A stretch of 32,623 nucleotides of DNA. It comes from CAWDLX01 sp046728155. GTDB taxonomy: Bacteria > Actinomycetota > Actinomycetes > Mycobacteriales > Micromonosporaceae. Below, in pieces: positions 1-7,333 of this stretch; within the stretch, counting starts at the first letter, position 1; the number at the start of each line of letters is the position of its first letter. The DNA lies in contig JBKPDY010000058.1 in the NCBI GenBank assembly GCA_046728155.1, forward strand, positions 1 to 32,623, in the 5' to 3' direction. The notes beneath the pieces are model-generated. The model had not been told where the DNA came from and made no database searches. It was given only the letters and a program-made list of their open reading frames with translations. The translations under genes and the position numbers were made by a program.

Positions 1-79
1 CCGCGTACAATGCGGTCGCCTCACGATCGCCCCCGTCAACAAGAGTGTTGTACAGATCGAAGAGCACGGCGGTCGGCAT
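1..79 (-). CDS. HAD-family hydrolase, N-terminal fragment
   Basis: The minus strand opens with an ATG at 79-77 and stays open to the window edge, giving 26 residues. They begin M-P-T-A-V-L-F-D-L-Y-N-T-L-V-D. A hydrophobic strand followed by D-x-Y-x-T-L-V-D is HAD motif I, in which the first Asp is the nucleophile, as in the phosphoglycolate phosphatase or haloacid dehalogenase-like subfamily. The rest of the gene lies outside the window, so substrate and length cannot be judged. It is divergent from the ABC exporter gene starting at 189, leaving about 110 nt for two promoters. No strong Shine-Dalgarno sequence precedes the ATG. The call rests on this short motif alone. Confidence 0.6.
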   Translation of the reverse strand, partial: MPTAVLFDLYNTLVDGGDREATALYA

Positions 80-188
80 GCCGGGAGGCTACGCCGGACT
101 CGAGCAATTCGCCGACGCTTGCGGAGGCGGATCAGCGAGCAATATTCGGGCGCGGGCCAGGTGTTGGTCGCCGTATGGTCATTGGGCT

Positions 189-1901
189 ATGCGTGTCCTC
201 CCCGTCCCCGACCCGGGGATCCCCGACCATCGCTCGGCTGCCACATACCTCTGGTGGGTCGTCCGGCAGCAGAAGAGCACCGTGGCGTTCGGCATCCTCA
301 TGGGTGTCGTGTGGATGGTGGCGTGGGCGCTCATGCCGGCCGCCATCGGGCGGGCGATCGATGCCGGCGTCGTGGCGCGGGACTCGTCCGCGCTGCTCTT
401 CTGGGGCTCGACGCTCTTCGGGCTCGGTGTCGTGCAGTCGATCGCCGGCATATTGCGTCACCGCTGTGCGGTGGTGAACTGGCTCTCCGCGGCGTACCGC
501 ACAATCCAGGTGACGGTACGGCACGCCGGCCATCTCGGCGCCACACTGCCGCAGCGCCTCGCGACCGGCGAGGTGGTGAGCATCGGTACAGCCGACATCA
601 GCCATATCGGAAACTCGATCGATATCACCGCGCGGGCCGCCGGAGCCATCGTCTCCATCGCCGTCGTGGCCGTGATTCTGCTCACCTCGTCGATCCCGTT
701 GGGGCTCGTCGTCGTGCTCGGCGTGCCCGTCCTGCTCGTCATCGTCGGGCTGCTGATCCGCCCGCTGCACCGCCGCCAGCAGGCCTACCGGGAGCAGGCC
801 GGCAGGTTGACCACCCGCGCGGCCGACATCGTCTCGGGCTTGCGGGTTCTGCGGGGTATCGGCGGCGAGGCGACCTTCTCGGCCAGATACGCGACCGAGT
901 CGCAGAAGGTGCGTTCGGCCGGTGTTCGGGTGGCCCGGATCGAGTCCTGGCTGGAGGCGGCTCAGATCCTGCTGCCCGGCATCTTCGTGGCGCTCGTGAC
1001 CTGGCTGGGGGCGCGCTTTGCCGTCGCTGGCCGGATCCACGTGGGGGAGTTGGTCGCCTTCTACGGGTACGCGGTGTTCCTGCTCAATCCGTTGCGAACA
1101 CTCACCGAGGCGGCCGACAAGCTGACCCGCGGGCACGTCGCCGCACGCCGGGTTGTCCGGCTCCTCTCGCTGAAGCCGGTCCTGGAGGACCCGGCCGTGC
1201 CCGCGACGCCGCCGGACCCGACGAGCTCCAACCTGGTCGACCCGACCTCAGGCGTGGTGATCCGCCCCGGCCTGCTGACCGCGCTGTCGGCCGCGCGGCC
1301 CGAGGACGCCGTCGCCGTCGCCGACCGGCTGGGACGCTACACCGACAGTCTGGCCCGCCTGGACGGCATCGCCCTGGCCGAGTTGGACCAGGCGAGCGTC
1401 CGCCGACTCGTGCTTGTCGCCGATAACGACGCGGTGCTATTCGCCGGACGGCTACGCGACGAGCTGACCGGTGGCCGGCCGATGCCGGACGAACGGGTCG
1501 AGGCCGCGGTGTACGCGGCCAATGCCGAGGACATCATCGACGCCCTGCCCGATGGCCTGGACGCGATGGTGTCCGAGCGGGGCCGTGAGTTCTCCGGTGG
1601 CCAGCAACAGCGACTGCGGCTGGCCCGGGCGCTGCTCGCCGAACCGCCAGTGCTGGTGCTGGTCGAGCCGACGAGCGCCGTCGACGCCCACACCGAGGCA
1701 CGGATCGCCGCTCGGCTCGGGCCGGCCCGCTCCGGCCGTACGACCGTCGTCTGCACGACCAGTCCACTGGTGCTCGACCGGGCCGACCACGTCATCCACC
1801 TGGAGGCCGGACGGGTCGTGGCTGAGGGTACACACCGGGAGTTGCTCGACCGCGAGGTCCGGTACGCCGCGACTGTGACGAGAGGCGAGGACGAACAATG
1901 A
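189..1901 (+). CDS. ABC exporter half-transporter with degenerate ATPase site (subunit 1)
   Basis: This is a 570-residue fused permease and ATPase of the ABC exporter type. Residues about 20-310 form the six-helix membrane domain and about 340-560 the nucleotide-binding domain. The ABC signature is intact (F468-S-G-G-Q). The Walker A loop is absent: where G-x-x-G-x-G-K-S/T should be, the protein reads R-P-G-L-L-T-A-L-S. The Walker B aspartate is replaced by valine (V492) just before E493, and the H-loop histidine is missing (C-T-T-S-P). So it cannot bind and hydrolyse ATP through its own Walker motifs, but it can complete the site of a partner by donating the signature loop. The next ABC gene is the obvious partner. 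The ATG at 189 was chosen because homology to exporters begins right after it; no clear ribosome-binding site is visible and an upstream start is possible. The substrate is unknown; multidrug or lipid export is typical of the family. Confidence 0.88.
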   Translation: MRVLPVPDPGIPDHRSAATYLWWVVRQQKSTVAFGILMGVVWMVAWALMPAAIGRAIDAGVVARDSSALLFWGSTLFGLGVVQSIAGILRHRCAVVNWLSAAYRTIQVTVRHAGHLGATLPQRLATGEVVSIGTADISHIGNSIDITARAAGAIVSIAVVAVILLTSSIPLGLVVVLGVPVLLVIVGLLIRPLHRRQQAYREQAGRLTTRAADIVSGLRVLRGIGGEATFSARYATESQKVRSAGVRVARIESWLEAAQILLPGIFVALVTWLGARFAVAGRIHVGELVAFYGYAVFLLNPLRTLTEAADKLTRGHVAARRVVRLLSLKPVLEDPAVPATPPDPTSSNLVDPTSGVVIRPGLLTALSAARPEDAVAVADRLGRYTDSLARLDGIALAELDQASVRRLVLVADNDAVLFAGRLRDELTGGRPMPDERVEAAVYAANAEDIIDALPDGLDAMVSERGREFSGGQQQRLRLARALLAEPPVLVLVEPTSAVDAHTEARIAARLGPARSGRTTVVCTTSPLVLDRADHVIHLEAGRVVAEGTHRELLDREVRYAATVTRGEDEQ

Positions 1902-2032
1902 GCGAGCCGACAGCGAGTGAGCATCGAAGGGCCGTCAGGCGGGTTCCGGGGTCCCCGCGGAGACGTGGAGCGAAGCGGAGCGTCTTCGTGGGGTGGAAGG
2001 CGCGGAGCGAGCGCGGAGGCGAGCCGGGATGA
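1898..2032 (+). CDS. 44-codon linker reading frame coupling two ABC genes
   Basis: A small open frame fills the gap between the two ABC genes. Its ATG (1898-1900) overlaps the TGA of the upstream gene (1899-1901), and its own TGA (2030-2032) overlaps the ATG of the downstream gene (2029-2031), so both junctions are ATGA. The predicted peptide begins M-S-E-P-T-A-S-E and is rich in Arg, Gly and Ser, with imperfect repeats of a GGAGCGAAGCGGAGCG type underneath. It has no recognisable domain. The first 21 nt after the A of the ATG are identical to 19126-19146 at the start of guaA. I read it as a repeat-derived sequence kept in frame so that ribosomes can pass from one gene to the next. Whether the peptide has a function is unknown, and it may be only a repeat element. 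Confidence 0.4.
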   Translation: MSEPTASEHRRAVRRVPGSPRRRGAKRSVFVGWKARSERGGEPG

Positions 2033-3870
2033 CCGCCAAGGTGATTCTGCCGGTGGCGACTCCGCAACAGGTGCGCCGGTACGCCGGCGAGATGATGCTG
2101 CGCCACCCCGGGCAATGGGCCGTGGCGCTGTCGCTGCACGGCCTCGCCGCGATCGCCGGCCTCGCCATGCCTTGGCTCATCGGCCAGCTGGTCGAGGCGA
2201 TCCGGCACGGAACGACGACGGCGCGGGTGGACGGCGTCGCGTTGGCCATCGTGGCGTTCGTCGTCGTCCAGTCCGTGCTGATGCGATTCGCGACGTTCAA
2301 CTCGGCCCGACTCGGCGAGCGGATGCTGGCCGAACTCCGCGAGGACTTCGTCGACCGGACCCTCGCGATCCCGCTGTCTACAGTGGAGAAAGCCGGGACC
2401 GGAGACCTGCTTACCCGCACGTCCCGAGATGTCGACGCGCTCTCGCACAGCGTCCGCTTCGCTGTACCCGAGATCCTCATCGCATCGGTGACGGCGGCGT
2501 TCGCCATCGGAGCCCTGCTCATCGTCGGTCCACGGCTGGCCCTGCCGTGCCTGCTCGGCGTTCCCCTCTTGTGGGCCGGCACACGCTGGTACCTGCGCCG
2601 GGCGCCGGCGGGCTACCTACGCGAGAGTGCCGCGTACTCGGACATGACCGACGGTCTCGCGGAGACGGTCGAGGGCGCCCGGACGGTGGAGGCGCTTCGC
2701 GCCCAGCGTCGCCGGATCGAGCGTACGGACAACGACATCCGGCGCTCGTACGCCGCCGAGAGGTACACCCTGAGCCTGCGCACGGTGTTCTTCCCGGTCG
2801 CCGAGGTCGGGTACGTCATCCCGGTGGTGGCCACCCTGCTCATCGGCGGCTGGTACTACAGCCAGGGCTGGGCGAGCCTCGGGCAGGTCACCACGGCCAC
2901 GCTGTACGTGCAGCAGCTGATCGACCCGGTCGACCGGATCCTGTCCTGGTTGGACGAGCTGCAGGTCGGCCAGGCGTCGCTGGCCCGGTTGCTCGGCGTG
3001 TCGAACGTACCGGACGACCGCGAGCCGACTGGCCAGCGTCCCGACGGCGAACGTCTCGACGCCACCGACGTACGGTTCTCCTATGTGGAGGGACGTGATG
3101 TCCTGCACGGCGTGACGCTCTCGGTCGCCCCCGGCGAGCGGCTCGCGATGGTCGGCCCCTCCGGCGCCGGGAAGTCCACATTGGGCAGACTGCTGGCCGG
3201 TATCCACGCGCCGCGGACGGGTACGGTCTCGGTCGGCGGCACACCCCTGGTCGACCTCCCGGTGGACGACCTGCGTCGGCACGTCGCCCTGGTGACCCAG
3301 GAGCACCACGTGTTCCTCGGTACGCTGCGCGAGAACGTGGCGCTGGCCCGTCCGGGCTGTACCGACGACGAGATCCGAGCGGCGCTGGAGGCGGTCGACG
3401 CGTGGCAGTGGGCGGCTTCCCTCGTCGGCGGCCTCGATACCGAACTCGGTGCGGGCGGCGCCACCGCGGTCAGGCTCTCACCGGCTCAGGCACAGCAGGT
3501 GGCGCTGGCCCGGCTGGTCATCGCCGACCCGCACACGCTGGTGCTGGACGAGGCGACCTCGTTGATCGATCCTCGGGCCGCCCGTCATCTGGAGCGCTCG
3601 CTGGCGGCGGTGCTCCAGGGTCGGACCGTCATCGCCATCGCGCACCGGCTCTTCTCGGCACATGACGCCGACCGGGTCGCGGTGGTCGAGGACGGCCGCA
3701 TTACCGAGTTCGGCTCGCACGGCGAACTGGTCGCGGCCGGCGGCGCGTACGCCTCGCTGTGGCGATCCTGGCACGGCGACCGGGCGATCCCGGCCCAGAC
3801 CGTTTCCGATGACTACGCGATGCCGCCCTCGCTGAGCAAGCGCCATAAACCGGCCCCATCCGGCGCGTAG
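2029..3870 (+). CDS. ABC exporter half-transporter with degenerate signature (subunit 2)
   Basis: This is a 613-residue permease-ATPase fusion. The membrane domain covers about residues 25-310 and the ATPase about 345-580. Walker A is canonical (G376-P-S-G-A-G-K-S383), as are Walker B (L-V-L-D507-E508) and the H-loop (H539), but the signature reads L483-S-P-A-Q instead of L-S-G-G-Q. Paired with the preceding subunit, its Walker A and B face a perfect signature and form one catalytic site. The other site joins a missing Walker A to this altered signature and should be dead. This is the asymmetric architecture known for heterodimeric exporters such as TM287/288, BmrCD and LmrCD. The ATG at 2029 is preceded by GGAGG at 2015-2019 and overlaps the stop of the linker frame. 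The 3' end overlaps the convergent phosphatase gene by 58 nt. The substrate is unknown. Confidence 0.9.
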   Translation: MTAKVILPVATPQQVRRYAGEMMLRHPGQWAVALSLHGLAAIAGLAMPWLIGQLVEAIRHGTTTARVDGVALAIVAFVVVQSVLMRFATFNSARLGERMLAELREDFVDRTLAIPLSTVEKAGTGDLLTRTSRDVDALSHSVRFAVPEILIASVTAAFAIGALLIVGPRLALPCLLGVPLLWAGTRWYLRRAPAGYLRESAAYSDMTDGLAETVEGARTVEALRAQRRRIERTDNDIRRSYAAERYTLSLRTVFFPVAEVGYVIPVVATLLIGGWYYSQGWASLGQVTTATLYVQQLIDPVDRILSWLDELQVGQASLARLLGVSNVPDDREPTGQRPDGERLDATDVRFSYVEGRDVLHGVTLSVAPGERLAMVGPSGAGKSTLGRLLAGIHAPRTGTVSVGGTPLVDLPVDDLRRHVALVTQEHHVFLGTLRENVALARPGCTDDEIRAALEAVDAWQWAASLVGGLDTELGAGGATAVRLSPAQAQQVALARLVIADPHTLVLDEATSLIDPRAARHLERSLAAVLQGRTVIAIAHRLFSAHDADRVAVVEDGRITEFGSHGELVAAGGAYASLWRSWHGDRAIPAQTVSDDYAMPPSLSKRHKPAPSGA

Positions 3871-4898
3871 AGCCACGGCTGCCCGCCAGGCCCGGCGGAT
3901 GCGGAGTCGCCGGCCGGCCCCGGCATCGTCCCGGCGAGGACCGACTGGGTCGGCGACAGGTGCCGGATCGCCACCGCCGACACGTTGTCGGGGTATGCGC
4001 TGGCGAACTCCGCGTAGATCTGCTCGTCGTGCTGGCCGTCGTCGCCGACCAGCAACCACTTCACCTGCGGGAACTCCTCGGTAAGCCGGCGCAGAGTCAG
4101 CCTCTTGTGTTCGCGTCCGCTTCGGAACCACCGATCGGTGGTGGGGCCCCAGTTGGTCAGCAGCAGCGGGCCGGCTGGATACAGGTGCCGCGACAGGAAC
4201 CGGGTGAGCGTCGGCGCCGCGTTCCAGGCGCCGGTGGAAAGGTAGAACACGGGAGCGCCGGCGTGGGCGTTGACCAACCGTTCAAAGAGGACGGCCATCC
4301 CCGGAACCGCCATCCGGGCGTGTTCGTCCAGCACGAAGGTGTTCCACGCCGCCAGCAGCGGGCGAGGCAACGCGGTCACCATCACGGTGTCGTCGATATC
4401 GGAGACCACGCCGAAGCGGACCTGAGGGTCCAGAATCCGGACCGGTGCATCGGCGTCCTCCGCGCCCGTGGCCTCCAGACGGATCGTGCCCCACCCGGGC
4501 TCGAGGCTGGCCGGTACCACGCAGTCAACGAATCCGCTGCGGTCGGTACGCACCTGGTGCAGCCTCTCGCCCGAGCGGATCCGGACCACCGAGTCTTTGA
4601 CGGGCAACGTGGTGAAGCTGCGCCAACCCCGTACCGTCGCGGGCTTCCGCCGCGTCGGCGCCGCCCGTGTGACGAGGACCCGGGCGAGCACGCGCACCCA
4701 GTCCGTCGATCCGTAACCCGTGTACGCGACGATCTCCACGTTCCAACCTCGCCGGCGCAGTCGCGGTTCGACGGCGCGATGAAACGCATCCTCCACGCGG
4801 GCCGCCCGATGCACGCGGGGCGCACCAGGATCCTCCTCGGGCGTCCTTACCACACCGTCACCATGCCACTGCGGGGCGATCATCGGCATGGCCGACAC
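3813..4898 (-). CDS. APP1-type phosphatase domain protein (DUF2183)
   Basis: The 361-residue protein carries a C-terminal HAD-like catalytic domain of the APP1/DUF2183 family, named after yeast phosphatidate phosphatase App1. The nucleophile motif is D167-I-D-D-T-V. It is followed by an S-T-G-A-W-N segment, a Lys-containing loop (R-E-H-K-R) and G-D-D-G-Q-H-D, which fits the acidic metal-binding motif. Residues about 40-160 form the beta-rich domain usually found ahead of it. Phosphatidate phosphatase activity is known for the yeast protein; for bacterial members the substrate is inferred only. No signal peptide is seen, so it is probably cytosolic or peripheral. Three start codons are close together (4898, 4889, 4883). 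The ATG at 4883-4881 forms an ATGA overlap with the stop of the upstream methyltransferase and is a good alternative. The pair therefore looks like one translationally coupled operon. Confidence 0.85.
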   Translation of the reverse strand: MSAMPMIAPQWHGDGVVRTPEEDPGAPRVHRAARVEDAFHRAVEPRLRRRGWNVEIVAYTGYGSTDWVRVLARVLVTRAAPTRRKPATVRGWRSFTTLPVKDSVVRIRSGERLHQVRTDRSGFVDCVVPASLEPGWGTIRLEATGAEDADAPVRILDPQVRFGVVSDIDDTVMVTALPRPLLAAWNTFVLDEHARMAVPGMAVLFERLVNAHAGAPVFYLSTGAWNAAPTLTRFLSRHLYPAGPLLLTNWGPTTDRWFRSGREHKRLTLRRLTEEFPQVKWLLVGDDGQHDEQIYAEFASAYPDNVSAVAIRHLSPTQSVLAGTMPGPAGDSASAGPGGQPWLYAPDGAGLWRLLSEGGIA

Positions 4899-6052
4899 AG
4901 CAATGCAGTCGGCCGATCGCCCAATCTGGCGAGGACGAGGCTGGCCCCTGCCGGCCCGGCCAGCCGCAGCTCGTGGCGCAGCCGGTCCGGATCAACGCCG
5001 AGTCCGCGCTTCAGGATCTCCAACCGTCCGATGCCCCGGTCGCGGAGTGACCGACGCAGGTCCTTCACCGCGAACGGCAACTGCTCGACGATCTCGAAAC
5101 AACGTCCGTAAGGCGAGACGACAGGCTGGTCGGTGAAGACGTACGCGATGTGCGGATCGGCCAGCGCACCGTCGATCGACTCCGCGAACTCGGCCACGAG
5201 GTGGGCCCGTACGACGGCGGGGTCAGGGTCGACGAGGTACGGCCTGATGCCGTCGACGGCCGCGCTCCGGTGACCTGTTCCGGTGATCTCATACGTCCCG
5301 GCTCCACTGAGGACACTGGCTCGTCGGGCGACTGTCGCGGTTGGACCGAACCAGAGGGTGCACTCCACCAGGTCCCGGTCGACGCTCACCCATTCGGCCT
5401 CGGCGAGCGGTGGTAAGAGGTCATGGTCGATGCCGGGCGCGAGCTTCAGCACGGTCGCGGGGACCCGGTCAGCGAGACCGACCACAAAGGACCATGGCGG
5501 TGAGTACGCATGGGGGTCGTGGAAGCGTCGGCGTACGTCCCGCCGGGCTGGGTCGCAGAAGACAGCATCCGCATCGGACAGCTCCACGGTGGTCGCATCC
5601 GCGCACATGATCGTCACGGGCAGGCCCAGAGCGTCCACGTTGGACTGCGCGACCGCGGCGGTCAGCGGATCCGCCTCTACGGCGGCGACCCGCATACCGG
5701 CGCGCGCCAAGGCGATCGTGTCGGCGCCGATGCCGCACCCCAGGTCCACAATGCTGGTGACGCCGGCCGCGGCCAGCCGGGCGGCCCGTCGGGAGGCAAC
5801 GGACGTACGGGTCGCCTGCTCCAGGCCCGTCCGCGTGAACCAGAGCCGCTCGGCGTCCGGGCCGAGTTTCGACCTGGCCCGTCGCCGTAACCGGACCTGG
5901 GTGAGCGCAGCCGAGGCAAGCGGGGCGTCGATTCCGTCCGCGCGTAGTGCAGTGGCCGCGCGCAACGGATCCAGGTGGCTCGCCCGCGCTGCCGCCGCCA
6001 GCGCCGCGTCGCCCTCGGCGGACCTCAGCCGAGCCAGGAGTTCGAGCTCCAC
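4880..6052 (-). CDS. class I SAM-dependent methyltransferase with THUMP-like C-terminal domain
   Basis: The 390-residue protein begins with an alpha-helical region (about 1-95), followed by a Rossmann methyltransferase core (about 96-260). Motif I reads V-D-L-G-C-G-I-G-A-D, the acidic residue after strand 2 is in A-A-V-E-A-D, and a C-D-P-A-R-R motif IV sits where D-P-P-x or N-P-P-x catalytic motifs occur. The C-terminal 110 residues (P-Y-L-V-D-P-D-P through the L-E-I-L-K-R-G segment) match the THUMP-like domain that follows this core in actinobacterial proteins. RNA modification is a reasonable inference from the domain, but the target is not established. Translation starts at GTG 6052 without a strong ribosome-binding site. 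It is the first gene of a minus-strand pair with the APP1-type phosphatase. Confidence 0.85.
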   Translation of the reverse strand: MELELLARLRSAEGDAALAAAARASHLDPLRAATALRADGIDAPLASAALTQVRLRRRARSKLGPDAERLWFTRTGLEQATRTSVASRRAARLAAAGVTSIVDLGCGIGADTIALARAGMRVAAVEADPLTAAVAQSNVDALGLPVTIMCADATTVELSDADAVFCDPARRDVRRRFHDPHAYSPPWSFVVGLADRVPATVLKLAPGIDHDLLPPLAEAEWVSVDRDLVECTLWFGPTATVARRASVLSGAGTYEITGTGHRSAAVDGIRPYLVDPDPAVVRAHLVAEFAESIDGALADPHIAYVFTDQPVVSPYGRCFEIVEQLPFAVKDLRRSLRDRGIGRLEILKRGLGVDPDRLRHELRLAGPAGASLVLARLGDRPTALLCRPCR

Positions 6053-6201
6053 GCACCGGATTCTGCTCCGATGCTCAGCAAACGGTGACCGTGACGTCCT
6101 TTACGGCGTTGGCCTTACCGTGGGCATCGTGAGCACGGTGAACGTTAAGCCTTTACTGTTATCGTCGCCGCCCCGACCCTCCAGCTCGACGGTCGAGTTG
6201 T

Positions 6202-6236
6202 GGCGATCTTGCGGTCGGTTCCCAGTATATGGACAC
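6202..6236 (+). repeat. repeat family R, right-half copy (R4)
   Basis: The copy runs from GGCGATCTT through TTCCCAGTATATGGACACA. The same order of blocks (GGCGA-C/T-C, then C/GGATTCCCAG or CGGTTCCCAG, then C/TAT-TGGA) occurs at 12362-12395 and 30469-30500. The left, hairpin-forming half found in those copies is missing here. Confidence 0.6.
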
Positions 6237-6275
6237 AATGGCGGCCGACACCGCTGTCGGGCCTTGTTTCGGCGA

Positions 6276-6320
6276 GGACGCCGGCTTATGGAGCAAGCGT
6301 CAGCAAACTGTCCAGGTAAA
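6276..6320 (+). repeat. repeat family GGACGCCGGCTTA, copy A
   Basis: The copy begins with GGACGCCGGCTTATG, contains AAGCGTCAG and ends CAAACTGTCC plus GGTAAA. It matches copy C (13083-13120) at equal spacing. GACGC near the left end can pair with GCGTC in the middle, and GGAC at the left edge can pair with GTCC at the right edge. Unlike copies B and C it is not directly upstream of a plus-strand gene. Confidence 0.65.
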
Positions 6321-6440
6321 GGTCATCAAGGCGCAATCCCCGCTGCCACCGTCGCGGGCCGGCCGGCGGGCCGCTCTGCGAGCACGCGCAACCGCCGGAA
6401 CCTGCACGACGCGCAGGCACCGACCCTTCGCCTTGGCGGA

Positions 6441-6644
6441 TCAACGCGTGGTCGCAGCACCCCCCGCGGGTTCGACGACACAGTCCGCGCCGGGGTAAAT
6501 GAGAGTCTCGTGGCCGTCGGCAAAGCGGACTAGATACGGCGGGCTGCCGTTGGCCCCGCGGATCTCCATGATTGTGGCGATCTTGTCGCGGGCGCCGACC
6601 ACGTTGCTATGGACGTGAAGCTGATCACCAATCGATGCCTTCAT
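6441..6644 (-). CDS. DUF1918 domain protein
   Basis: This is a 67-residue protein that is almost entirely a DUF1918 domain: a small beta-barrel-like sequence with G-D-Q-L, then G-x-I-x-E-I-R, then P-P-Y-x-V-R-F-A-D-G-H-E-T-L-I-Y-P-G-x-D. The family is common in actinobacteria and has no established function; its fold resembles small SH3-like barrels. The ATG at 6644-6642 is chosen because AAGGAGG lies at 6655-6661 on the complementary strand at good spacing. A longer frame upstream lacks coding character. It is a single gene, transcribed away from groES, and shares the 6645-6935 interval with the groES promoter. It is likely cytosolic. Confidence 0.85.
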   Translation of the reverse strand: MKASIGDQLHVHSNVVGARDKIATIMEIRGANGSPPYLVRFADGHETLIYPGADCVVEPAGGAATTR

Positions 6645-6751
6645 GACCGGTCGGCCTCCTTGCGCCGGGGTGCGGGTTCGCCTTCTTGTGTCAGGATGCC
6701 GCATCTGAGGGTACTTGCGCAGCACAATAGGGGCGGGACGAGGGTGACATG

Positions 6752-6778
6752 CTGGCACTCTCCTTGACGGACTGCTAA
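6752..6778 (+). promoter_or_regulatory. CIRCE operator 1 (HrcA site)
   Basis: CTGGCACTC (6752-6760), nine spacer bases and GACTGCTAA (6770-6778) match the CIRCE consensus TTAGCACTC-N9-GAGTGCTAA with three differences. HrcA bound here is expected to repress groES-groEL. The spacer itself contains the likely -35 element. Confidence 0.88.
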
Positions 6779-6793
6779 TCGCCGGCCTAACCT
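6764..6793 (+). promoter_or_regulatory. groES promoter, -35 TTGACG / -10 TAACCT
   Basis: TTGACG (6764-6769) and TAACCT (6788-6793) are separated by 18 nt and fit a housekeeping actinobacterial promoter. The -35 lies inside CIRCE 1 and CIRCE 2 begins 5 nt after the -10, so the promoter is enclosed between two operators. Start site not verified. Confidence 0.65.
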
Positions 6794-6797
6794 CGCC

Positions 6798-6824
6798 TTA
6801 GCACTCTCCTGCCGAGGGTGCTAG
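6798..6824 (+). promoter_or_regulatory. CIRCE operator 2 (HrcA site)
   Basis: TTAGCACTC (6798-6806), nine spacer bases and GGGTGCTAG (6816-6824) match the CIRCE consensus with two differences, both in the right arm. It would cover the transcription start. The centres of the two operators are 46 bp apart. Confidence 0.92.
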
Positions 6825-6935
6825 CCAGGTAGGACCGGCACCCGCGACGACGGCACCGCCCGGCACCATACGGCGAGGCGTGCGGCGCTCAGGTGCGCAC
6901 GCTCGAGAAACGACAACCAGATACCCCAGGAGGGT

Positions 6936-7250
6936 ATGCCAGTGACTACCGCGACCAAGGTTGCGATCAAGCCGCTCGAGGACCGGATTCTGGTCCACGC
7001 CAACGAAGCGGAGACCACGACGGCCTCCGGCCTTGTCATTCCCGACACCGCCAAGGAGAAGCCGCAAGAGGGGACCGTCATCGCCGTGGGGCCCGGTCGC
7101 ATCGACGACAAGGGCAACCGCGTTCCGATCGACGTCAAGACGGGTGACACCGTCATCTACTCGAAGTACGGCGGTACCGAGGTCAAGTTCGGCGGCGAGG
7201 AGTACCTCATCCTCTCCGCGCGCGATGTCCTCGCGGTCGTCGAGAAGTGA
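6936..7250 (+). CDS. groES: co-chaperonin GroES
   Basis: A 104-residue co-chaperonin that caps the GroEL ring. It shows the family features: V-A-I-K-P-L-E-D-R-I-L-V near the N-terminus, the mobile-loop region (about 20-36, A-E-T-T-T-A-S-G-L-V-I-P), G-T-V-I-A-V-G-P-G and the C-terminal Y-L-I-L-S-A-R-D-V-L-A-V-V. The ATG at 6936 follows AGGAGGG at 6927-6933. It is the first gene of the heat-shock unit with groEL, downstream of two CIRCE operators. A strong hairpin in the 83-nt gap before groEL may set the ratio of the two products. Confidence 0.98.
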   Translation: MPVTTATKVAIKPLEDRILVHANEAETTTASGLVIPDTAKEKPQEGTVIAVGPGRIDDKGNRVPIDVKTGDTVIYSKYGGTEVKFGGEEYLILSARDVLAVVEK

Positions 7251-7275
7251 CCCGCTGACCACCTGACTAGTGGCT

Positions 7276-7309
7276 ACCGCCCCGGACCGGCTCGCCGGGC
7301 CGGGGCGGT
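7276..7309 (+). terminator. intercistronic hairpin between groES and groEL
   Basis: ACCGCCCCGG (7276-7285) and CCGGGGCGGT (7300-7309) are perfectly complementary over 10 bp. The 14-nt loop can fold further through a CCGG-CTCG-CCGG mini-stem. There is no U tract. It may act as a partial terminator, an RNA-processing site or a stabiliser of the groES message. Confidence 0.6.
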
Positions 7310-7333
7310 CGCGCGCGAAGGGATACCACACAT

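Larger units (their letters stand above)
6053..6440. other. non-coding gap with two dispersed repeat families
   Basis: This 388-nt stretch has no credible gene. It holds a 13-nt palindrome at 6185-6197 (CTCGAC-G-GTCGAG), a partial copy of the family also seen at 12362 and 30469 (6202-6236), a small hairpin (CCGACA-CCGC-TGTCGG) and one copy of the GGACGCCGGCTTA family (6276-6320). The promoter of the minus-strand methyltransferase should lie in its left part, though no clear -10/-35 pair could be assigned. Confidence 0.6.

Noticed and set aside
6229..6498. Plus-strand frame of 89 codons in the gap before groES
   Set aside because: It runs through repeat copies and into the DUF1918 gene on the other strand, and lacks a ribosome-binding site.
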